NCBI GenBank assembly: GCA_013153575.1 | Contig: JAADEE010000047.1 | Coordinates: forward strand, 1 to 5,819 | Direction of reading: 5' to 3' | Length of the DNA: 5,819 nt | Source of the DNA: Chlorobiota bacterium | GTDB taxonomy: Bacteria; Bacteroidota; Bacteroidia; Bacteroidales; JAADGE01 | Shown: piece after piece, positions 1 through 5,819 of the stretch | Layout of the letters: every line of letters begins with the position of its first letter | How positions within the stretch are numbered: the stretch's first letter is position 1 | Position numbers and translations under genes: made by a program | The notes under the pieces: model-generated | The model's database searches: none | What the model saw: the letters and a program-made list of their open reading frames with translations, nothing else | What the model was told of the DNA's origin: nothing

Positions 1-94
1 AAAAAAAAGTTTTTCAACTAAAGTTATTAACAGATTTACTTGTTGATTTTGTGTTATTTAACTATTTTTTTTGAACTTTTGTTTATTTCGAAAC

Positions 95-125
95 TTTGTA
101 TTCTTTTCAATAAACATTAACTTTG
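95..125 (+). promoter_or_regulatory. Bacteroidota-type promoter of nrdJ
   Basis: A TTTG (-33 element) at 95-98 is followed, after exactly 19 bp, by TAACTTTG at 118-125. The second element matches the TAnnTTTG (-7) consensus of the Bacteroidota primary sigma factor in every specified position, and the spacing is within the usual range. Transcription would start near 130-132, giving a leader of roughly 27 nt before the ATG at 158. That leader is too short for a cobalamin riboswitch, which one might have looked for ahead of a B12-dependent enzyme. No convincing NrdR box (16-bp palindrome) was found in 1-157. The element match is read directly; use as a promoter is inferred. Confidence 0.75.
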
Positions 126-157
126 AAAACCAGTTTTTATCAAAAAATTATTTTCGG

Positions 158-2728
158 ATGCAAATAAAAGAATACACTGCCAACACTTCGGCAAAGAAAA
201 AAACTATAGGTTATAGTTTCGATGAAGCTTTTCAAGAAGCAAAAAAATATTTTAAGGGTGATGAATTAGCAGCAAGAGTTTGGGTATCAAAATATGCCCT
301 AAAAGATTCTTTTGGGAATATATTTGAAAAAAGCCCTGAAGAAATGCACAGAAGATTAGCTAAAGAAATCTCAAGAATAGAAAACAAATATCCTAATCCT
401 CTTACCGAAGATGAAGTTTTTGAACTATTAAAAGAATTTAAATACATCGTTCCGGCAGGAAGCCCAATGTCAGGAATAGGAAATGATTTTCAAACAGTAT
501 CACTATCTAACTGCTTTGTTATTGGCGATGATGAACCTGCAGATTCATACGGAGGCATCTTAAAAATAGATCAAGAACAAGTTCAACTTATGAAAAGAAG
601 AGGTGGTGTTGGACACGACCTTTCACACATTCGCCCAAAAGGAAGTCCTGTTAGTAACAGTGCATTAACATCAACAGGAGTTGTTCCTTTTATGGAAAGA
701 TATTCAAACTCAACTCGTGAGGTTGCACAAGACGGAAGACGTGGTGCATTAATGCTATCAATATCATCAAAGCATCCGGATGCCGAAGATTTTATTGATG
801 CAAAATTAGAATCCGGAAAAATTACAGGAGCAAATATTTCTGTAAAAATTGATAATGAATTTATGAATTCTGTTAACAACAGAAAACCATATATTCAACA
901 ATATCCTATTGACTCTAAAAATCCAACTTTCACAAAAGCTATTGATTCTTTAAAGCTTTGGGAAAAAATAACACACAATGCTTGGAAATCTGCAGAACCG
1001 GGAATTTTATTTTGGGATACCGTTATTAATGAGTCTGTTGCAGATTGTTATGCTGATGAAGGTTTTAAAACAGTATCTACAAACCCTTGCGGTGAAATAC
1101 CTCTTTGCCCTTATGATAGTTGCAGACTTCTTGCAATAAACTTGTATTCATATGTAAAAAATCCTTTTACAACAGAAGCGAAGTTTGATTTTGATTTATT
1201 TAAAAAACATGCAGGTTTAGCACAAAGAATAATGGATGATATTATTGATTTAGAACTTGAAAAAATTGATAAAATCATCGCTAAAATAAATTCAGATCCT
1301 GAAAAAGAAGAAGTTAAAAGAACTGAAAAAAATCTTTGGTTAAACATTAAAGATAAAGCACAAAAAGGAAGAAGAACCGGAGTTGGTATTACTGCAGAAG
1401 GAGATATGCTTGCAGCATTAAACTTAAGATACGGAAGTGAAAATGCAAACGACTTCTCAACTTTAGTTCATAAAACATTAGCAATTGAAGCCTACAGATC
1501 ATCTGTGAACATGGCAAAAGAAAGAGGTGCATTTAAAGTTTATGATTCTGAAAAAGAAAAAACAAATCCATTCATAAACAGAATAAAAGAAGCTGATGAA
1601 GAATTATATAACGAAATGCAAAAATACGGAAGAAGAAACATTTCTCTTTTAACAATTGCACCAACAGGCTCTACAAGTATTCTTACACAAACAACTTCGG
1701 GTATTGAACCTGTTTTTATGCCTTTCTATAAAAGACGTAGAAAAGTTAATCCAAACGATAAAGATGTAACAATATCATTTGTTGATGAAGTTGGAGATTC
1801 GTGGGAAGAATATAATGTTTTCCACCATAAATTTATTACTTGGATGGAAGCTAACGATATAGATTCTGAAAAAGCAAAACTTTTATCTGTTGAAGAAATT
1901 AATAAACTTGTAAAAGATTCACCTTATTATAAAGCAACATCTAATGATGTAGATTGGATAAATAAAGTAAGACTTCAAGGAAGTGTTCAAAAATGGGTTG
2001 ACCACTCAATAAGTGTTACTGTAAATCTTCCTAAAGATGCATCTGTAAAATTGGTTGGTGATGTTTATATGGAAGCTTGGAAAAGCGGTTGTAAAGGTGT
2101 TACTGTTTATCGTGATGGCTCAAGAGATGGTGTTCTTATTTCTGCCGATTCAAAGAAAAAAGAAGAAAAGAAACAAGATAAACACGAAAAAAGGCCTAAA
2201 GAACTTCTTGCAGATGTTATTCATTTCAGCAACAATGAAGAAGAATGGATTGCTTTAATTGGTTTAAAAGACGGCAAACCATATGAAATTTTCTCTGGTC
2301 GTTCTGAAGAAGATGCTTTACCAATTCCAAGATCAATAACAAAAGGAAAAATTATTAAACAAAGATTTGAAGACGGCTCTAAAAGGTATGATTTTAAATA
2401 TACCAACAAATTCGGATTTAACATTACTGTAGAAGGTCTTTCATATAAATTTAATCCTGAATTTTGGAATTATGCAAAATTAATTTCAGGAGTTTTAAGA
2501 CACGGAATGCCTATTCAACATACTGTAAATTTAATATCATCACTTCATTTTGAGTCTGACTCAATCAATACTTGGAAAAAAGGTATTGAAAGGGCTTTGA
2601 AAAATTACATTCCGGACGGAACAAAAGCCAAAAAAGGACAAGTTTGTACAGAATGTGGTTCAGACTCTTTAGTTTATCAAGAAGGTTGCTTAATTTGTCA
2701 ATCTTGCGGATTCTCTAAATGTGGTTAG
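158..2728 (+). CDS. nrdJ: Class II (adenosylcobalamin-dependent) ribonucleoside reductase NrdJ
   Basis: This cytoplasmic enzyme reduces ribonucleotides to deoxyribonucleotides for DNA synthesis and repair. It uses adenosylcobalamin to form a thiyl radical, so it needs no oxygen and no separate radical subunit. Numbered from the ATG at 158 (856 aa), it has no N-terminal ATP-cone and opens directly with the RNR N-terminal helical region. The catalytic barrel carries LSNCFVIG (Cys119, half of the active-site redox pair), GGVGHDLSHIRPKGS, NPCGEIPL (Asn309, thiyl-radical Cys311, Glu313), a likely partner Cys322 in DSCRLLAINL, and the phosphate-binding APTGSTS at about 501. SGCKGVTVYRDGSRDGVL closes the barrel. 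A Lys/Glu-rich linker (about 664-681) leads to a TSCPD-type C-terminal domain. The tail has CX2C (830, 833) and CX2C (844, 847), resembling a zinc ribbon, then a CX4C pair (850, 855) expected to re-reduce the active site. An in-frame TTG at 71 would add 29 residues, but it lies upstream of the promoter, and the added Phe/Asn-rich stretch does not look like the family. No strong Shine-Dalgarno precedes the ATG, as is usual in Bacteroidota. The reading frame is intact and the length normal for NrdJ. Confidence 0.95.
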   Translation: MQIKEYTANTSAKKKTIGYSFDEAFQEAKKYFKGDELAARVWVSKYALKDSFGNIFEKSPEEMHRRLAKEISRIENKYPNPLTEDEVFELLKEFKYIVPAGSPMSGIGNDFQTVSLSNCFVIGDDEPADSYGGILKIDQEQVQLMKRRGGVGHDLSHIRPKGSPVSNSALTSTGVVPFMERYSNSTREVAQDGRRGALMLSISSKHPDAEDFIDAKLESGKITGANISVKIDNEFMNSVNNRKPYIQQYPIDSKNPTFTKAIDSLKLWEKITHNAWKSAEPGILFWDTVINESVADCYADEGFKTVSTNPCGEIPLCPYDSCRLLAINLYSYVKNPFTTEAKFDFDLFKKHAGLAQRIMDDIIDLELEKIDKIIAKINSDPEKEEVKRTEKNLWLNIKDKAQKGRRTGVGITAEGDMLAALNLRYGSENANDFSTLVHKTLAIEAYRSSVNMAKERGAFKVYDSEKEKTNPFINRIKEADEELYNEMQKYGRRNISLLTIAPTGSTSILTQTTSGIEPVFMPFYKRRRKVNPNDKDVTISFVDEVGDSWEEYNVFHHKFITWMEANDIDSEKAKLLSVEEINKLVKDSPYYKATSNDVDWINKVRLQGSVQKWVDHSISVTVNLPKDASVKLVGDVYMEAWKSGCKGVTVYRDGSRDGVLISADSKKKEEKKQDKHEKRPKELLADVIHFSNNEEEWIALIGLKDGKPYEIFSGRSEEDALPIPRSITKGKIIKQRFEDGSKRYDFKYTNKFGFNITVEGLSYKFNPEFWNYAKLISGVLRHGMPIQHTVNLISSLHFESDSINTWKKGIERALKNYIPDGTKAKKGQVCTECGSDSLVYQEGCLICQSCGFSKCG

Positions 2729-2747
2729 TTCATATTTAAATTTTAAC

Positions 2748-2784
2748 AAAAAAGCTTATATGTTTTTTTCATATAAGCTTTTTT
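2748..2784. terminator. Bidirectional intrinsic terminator between convergent genes
   Basis: A perfect 15-bp inverted repeat (2748-2762 and 2770-2784) encloses a 7-nt all-T loop. The outer six pairs are A:T, so either transcript ends its hairpin in a U run. The plus-strand gene stops 19 nt before the hairpin, and the minus-strand gene stops 4 nt from its other side (stop codon at 2791-2789). Only three of the 15 pairs are G:C, so the stem is weak for its length. The symmetry and position fit a shared terminator for both genes. Structure is seen directly; function is inferred. Confidence 0.85.
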
Positions 2785-2788
2785 TATT

Positions 2789-5734
2789 TTACTCACCAAC
2801 TAAAACAAAAGCCCCCCAATAAAACGGATATTTATATTTTTCTTTAATCTCTAATTGTGCTTTCCTAAAAGCATCGTGCTTATTACCCGATTGCAACCAA
2901 TGTTTATAAAACGAAGACATTAAATCTTGTGTGCCTTCATCACTTACTTCCCACAAACTTGTTATAACCGAAGATGCTCCTGCAATTTGAAACGAACGCT
3001 GTAATCCATAAACACCTTCTCCATTTTTAATCTCTCCTAAACCTGTTTGACATGCACTTAAAATTACCAAATCGGTATTATCCAAATCTAAAATCATTGC
3101 TTCAAAAGCATTTAAAATACCATCATCTTTAGCTTTATTTTCTTTTGTATTCATTTCATTAATAGCTCTGTCAGCACCAGCCAATAACAAGCCTGAACGC
3201 AATAACGGATTTTCATAAGCTTTCATTGGTTCAATGCCAAAGGCTCTTGTATCTTCTGCATTGTCGGTAGTATTTTCCAAGAAATAACCATGAGTTGCAA
3301 TATGTAAAATGTAAGGATTTTTTACAGCTTTTAAAACCTCTTCGGTAGCATCTTTTCCAAAAACACTTTTAACTTTATATGATTTTGTTTTAAGAAGATT
3401 CTCAATTGTTTCTACCTCTTTTTTTGTTCCCGGAAGAGGTGAAAGTTTTGCTAAATTATCAGGCAAATCCAACTGATAATCGGGGTATGCAAGTAAAAAT
3501 GCCGAATGAGAATTTGATTTTTTATTTTTAAAATTAAGAATATCTTTTGTGTTTGTTACAAACTGTACATCTTTTGAGTCTAACAAGTGCCTTCCCGAAG
3601 GTAATTCAACTGTATTAATGTTTACTTGGTTGTAAATTCCATCAATTGATGTATAAAGTTTTTTATCGGAAGAATTTGTAAGCTCTGCAATATTTTTCCA
3701 ATAATAATTGTAAAATGGTTTCATGCTTTTGCCTGAATGTACTGTTGCTTGATATTCGTCAGACCAAGTTGTTTCCATTTCATCACCTTCTTTCATGAAA
3801 GTCATTTTTGGTATAGAATTATCATTTCTTACAAGTAAAGCAATATAATGTATTTCTTTTTTAGGAAATAAATATGAAAAACTATTTATTCTAATTATTT
3901 CAATTGCAGCTTCATTTGGTTTTAAATTTTTAGCAATATCTTTATAATAAATATTTCTTTGTTCGTTTGCATCTTTAAAAGCTTCTGATTTTTTTGTTAT
4001 TTCTTTTTCAAGATTTTTAACTACATTTTCAAGAGAATCAATATTTATATTTTCTTCTTTTAATTCTTCTGAAGAATATGTATAAAGTTTTGCTAACCAG
4101 TTTTTTGTATCTTGCCAATTATTATAATTTGCTATTAATGTTTTATCTCCACTATTTAAAATTCTGTTTCTTACTTTTCTTGAAGAATTTAAAAGAAGTG
4201 CTTTTGTTGCAATATGAAAATTATAAACATCTTCTGTAATTTCAGAAACACTATTTTGTGCTTCAACAGCAAAATTATAGAATCTAATAAATTTAGGTTG
4301 AATTTTATCCCAAAACTTTGTTTTCTCATAATCATTCATTGCCGGAAAAAATGTATTTATCTGATAAATATATTCGTTCATTGCTTCCCTAAAAATTTCG
4401 GCAGACTTATTATAATCTTCTTTTTGCCAATACAGAATTGCTGTATTTTCAAGGGTTTTTGCTATATTTGGGTGATGCTCACCTAATTTGCTTTTTTGTA
4501 TGTTTAATGCTTTTGCAAATAATGGTTCTGCACTATTAAGTTTATTTTGAGACTGATAAAAAACACCAAGTTCATAAATAGATTGTGCATAAGAAGGATG
4601 TTCTTCACCAAATTGCTTTTTGTAAATTGCAACAGCATCTTTTAATAAATCTTCTACCTTATCAAAACGCCTCATTTGCTGATAAAGAGATGCTGTATTT
4701 CTTAACAAAACTGCATAATCAGGACTGGATTTTCCCATTCTTATTTTTTGCGTTTCAAGAGCATCTAAATATATTTTTTCGGCTTCGTCGTACCTGTGTG
4801 TAAGCTGATAAAGTTGTGCTAAATTTACTTTTAAACGAACATATGTAGATGATTTTTCTTTTATATTTTCACTTGCAATTTTTATTGATTGCTTCATTAA
4901 TTTTTCAGCATCTTTATATTTACCTGTCATCTGATAAATCATTGCCCTATTGTTAAGTACAATTGCATATTTTACAGAATTTATTTCATTTTTTGATTTT
5001 AAATGATTTTCAGCTTTTATAATATATTCCTCTGCTTCGGTATATAAACCCATATCTTTATAAAGAACAGCAATATTGTTTAGTGATGCTGCATATCCTG
5101 TTTTTTCTTCTGTTGCCTCTCTCTTTTTTAAAGCCTTTTTTGAAAATTCTTCTGCCAAAGAATATCGTCCTGTTGTATGATAAAGAAGCCCAAGATTACT
5201 TAATGTTAAACTTGCAAATGCAGAATCCAACAAACCGTTTTCTTCATAAATTTTATATGCTTTTAAAAATGATTTTTCTGAACTTTTATAATTATGTGAA
5301 ACATATAAGATTTCACCTGTATAATTATAGTTTTGTGCTTTAATTTTTGGTGGTGCATCTGTTATACTTTTAGGATCAGCAAGATAGTATGCAAAACTTC
5401 TTGCTTGTTTACCATTTTCTTTTGCTTCGTATGGTGTAGAATTATCACCAAATGATATAGCATAATTAAAATCGGTTACATCATAACTTTCTGCAAATTT
5501 TGTTAGGGTTTCTGTCCAATGTTTTTTAAATTTTTTTGCAACATATTTTTCAGAATCGCCTAAATGTTTTGTTAAATTCGGACTTATATCATCAATAATC
5601 TTACTTGTTCTATCTTTTACTTTTTGGTTAACATTATCTTGTATAAGTTTTTTCCAGCTTTGGCTGTTTATATTTCCAATAGATATAAAAAAAACAATTA
5701 TTAATGCTAATGTTTTGTTTATTAGGTTTTTCAT
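2789..5734 (-). CDS. Exported TPR-repeat protein with C-terminal CHAT (caspase-like) peptidase domain
   Basis: This 981-residue protein is a probable cysteine peptidase of the CHAT family (caspase HetF associated with TPRs, clan CD), with Sec export predicted. Residues 1-24 look like a signal peptide: Lys2 and Lys7, then a hydrophobic core at about 8-20, with possible cleavage after Ser24 in GNINSQS. There is no lipobox cysteine. Residues about 25-130 are a charged, mostly helical segment I do not recognise. A degenerate TPR-like helix pair lies at about 140-165. Seven TPR units start near 178, 218, 260, 302, 344, 386 and 428, spaced 42 residues apart after the first step of 40. A helical middle region (about 460-600) includes a likely coiled coil at about 555-592. 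The CHAT domain spans about 605-981: catalytic His815 sits in HIATHG and catalytic Cys895 in LSACQTG, followed by GEGVYGLQRSF, AGASSVITSLWEVSD and the C-terminal WGAFVLVGE. Both catalytic residues are present, so activity is plausible. The TPRs probably bind a partner or substrate. The ATG at 5734 is chosen because the signal peptide starts right there; the leader is A-rich without a Shine-Dalgarno. No partner gene lies in the window, so the biological role is unknown. Confidence 0.9.
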   Translation of the reverse strand: MKNLINKTLALIIVFFISIGNINSQSWKKLIQDNVNQKVKDRTSKIIDDISPNLTKHLGDSEKYVAKKFKKHWTETLTKFAESYDVTDFNYAISFGDNSTPYEAKENGKQARSFAYYLADPKSITDAPPKIKAQNYNYTGEILYVSHNYKSSEKSFLKAYKIYEENGLLDSAFASLTLSNLGLLYHTTGRYSLAEEFSKKALKKREATEEKTGYAASLNNIAVLYKDMGLYTEAEEYIIKAENHLKSKNEINSVKYAIVLNNRAMIYQMTGKYKDAEKLMKQSIKIASENIKEKSSTYVRLKVNLAQLYQLTHRYDEAEKIYLDALETQKIRMGKSSPDYAVLLRNTASLYQQMRRFDKVEDLLKDAVAIYKKQFGEEHPSYAQSIYELGVFYQSQNKLNSAEPLFAKALNIQKSKLGEHHPNIAKTLENTAILYWQKEDYNKSAEIFREAMNEYIYQINTFFPAMNDYEKTKFWDKIQPKFIRFYNFAVEAQNSVSEITEDVYNFHIATKALLLNSSRKVRNRILNSGDKTLIANYNNWQDTKNWLAKLYTYSSEELKEENINIDSLENVVKNLEKEITKKSEAFKDANEQRNIYYKDIAKNLKPNEAAIEIIRINSFSYLFPKKEIHYIALLVRNDNSIPKMTFMKEGDEMETTWSDEYQATVHSGKSMKPFYNYYWKNIAELTNSSDKKLYTSIDGIYNQVNINTVELPSGRHLLDSKDVQFVTNTKDILNFKNKKSNSHSAFLLAYPDYQLDLPDNLAKLSPLPGTKKEVETIENLLKTKSYKVKSVFGKDATEEVLKAVKNPYILHIATHGYFLENTTDNAEDTRAFGIEPMKAYENPLLRSGLLLAGADRAINEMNTKENKAKDDGILNAFEAMILDLDNTDLVILSACQTGLGEIKNGEGVYGLQRSFQIAGASSVITSLWEVSDEGTQDLMSSFYKHWLQSGNKHDAFRKAQLEIKEKYKYPFYWGAFVLVGE
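4370..5203 (-). repeat. Tandem TPR-coding repeats, 126-bp period
   Basis: This part of the CHAT gene codes for seven consecutive TPR units (protein residues about 178-455). From the second unit on, the units are exactly 42 residues, or 126 bp, apart. Each has the pattern N-x-A-x-x-Y followed by a (K/R)-(Y/F)-x-x-A-E second helix; the later units add a longer loop such as GEEHP or GEHHP. The 42-residue unit, longer than the classic 34, resembles the kinesin-light-chain-like TPR classes (TPR_10/TPR_12). On the DNA the plus-strand octamer CTGATAAA, encoding the conserved Tyr-Gln, recurs at 4553, 4679, 4805 and, in full, 4931, each 126 bp apart. Elsewhere the units have diverged, so this looks like old duplication kept by selection. 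Confidence 0.8.
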
Positions 5735-5750
5735 GTTTTGGTTTTTTTTA

Positions 5751-5782
5751 TAAAATTATGATTTTTTTAGTTTTAATCCAAA
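5751..5782 (-). promoter_or_regulatory. Candidate Bacteroidota-type promoter of the TPR-CHAT gene
   Basis: Read on the minus strand, TTTG (5782-5779) is followed after 20 bp by TAATTTTA (5758-5751), which matches the TAnnTTTG -7 consensus except for the final base. Transcription would start near 5745, leaving a leader of only about 11 nt before the ATG at 5734. That leader is A-rich and has no Shine-Dalgarno. The short leader is a reason for caution. A weaker alternative lies further upstream, where TTCTTG near 5817-5812 precedes TAAACTTT near 5791-5784; it matches the consensus less well. Confidence 0.5.
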
Positions 5783-5819
5783 AAAGTTTATTTGTGTATT
5801 TACTTTTATGCAAGAAATA

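Noticed and set aside
22..31. Possible DnaA box (TTATTAACA) upstream of nrdJ
   Set aside because: It has two mismatches to TTATCCACA, stands alone, and sits about 60 bp upstream of the promoter; too weak to call.
15..45. Imperfect inverted repeat (CAACTAAAGT at 15-24 against ACTTGTTG at 38-45)
   Set aside because: The arms need a 2-nt bulge and hold few G:C pairs; in such AT-rich DNA this can occur by chance, and it is not placed convincingly as an operator or terminator.
232..1347. Minus-strand open frames at 232-447, 583-879 and 1111-1347
   Set aside because: They lie antisense within nrdJ, whose protein is conserved throughout; their translations are Ser/Phe-rich and show no domain. They are shadows of the coding frame.
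1259..1360. Lys/Glu-rich stretch in NrdJ (around LELEKIDKIIAKINSDPEK) considered as an intein or insertion
   Set aside because: It is short, lacks intein motifs, and similar charged helices are normal in Bacteroidota NrdJ proteins at this point before GRRTGVG.
2055..2424. Open frames at 2055-2258 (plus) and 2221-2424 (minus)
   Set aside because: Both fall within the 3' part of nrdJ, with no promoter and no recognisable product.
4214..5343. Plus-strand open frames at 4214-4486, 4585-4803 and 5083-5343
   Set aside because: They are antisense to the TPR region; low-complexity Phe/Leu/Ile-rich translations result from reading AT-rich Lys/Glu/Asn codons backwards.
2789..5734. TPR-CHAT gene as part of a type III-E CRISPR (Craspase-like) system
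   Set aside because: No CRISPR array or Cas gene is in the window, the neighbour is a housekeeping reductase, and the signal peptide argues against a cytoplasmic complex.

Overview
This is an AT-rich window with two large convergent genes separated by 60 bp. The evidence points to a low-GC member of the Bacteroidota. Both genes are preceded by the promoter architecture typical of that phylum (TTTG, about 19-20 bp, then TAnnTTTG or close to it). Both leaders lack a Shine-Dalgarno sequence, and the minus-strand leader is A-rich. The two proteins also read like Bacteroidota families. The species cannot be named from the sequence.

Layout: bases 1-94 are AT-rich non-coding DNA with no convincing element beyond a weak imperfect inverted repeat. 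A near-perfect Bacteroidota promoter lies at 95-125. A class II (adenosylcobalamin-dependent) ribonucleotide reductase, nrdJ, follows on the plus strand (158-2728). A 15-bp AT-rich hairpin at 2748-2784 has an A tract on one side and a T tract on the other, so it can end both convergent transcripts. The minus strand (5734 down to 2789) encodes a 981-residue protein with a predicted signal peptide, about seven TPR repeats, a helical/coiled-coil middle region and a C-terminal CHAT (caspase-like) peptidase domain whose His/Cys dyad is intact. Its candidate promoter is at 5751-5782. The last ~35 bases show nothing else.

Function: NrdJ makes deoxyribonucleotides and is housekeeping. The TPR-CHAT protein is probably exported, and its substrate and partner are unknown. 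Nothing suggests that the two genes work together: they are convergent, have separate promoters and share a terminator. The window holds no CRISPR array, mobile element, tRNA or rRNA. The TPR-CHAT protein is the part most worth following up, but the architecture is an established one and I see no multi-gene system here.
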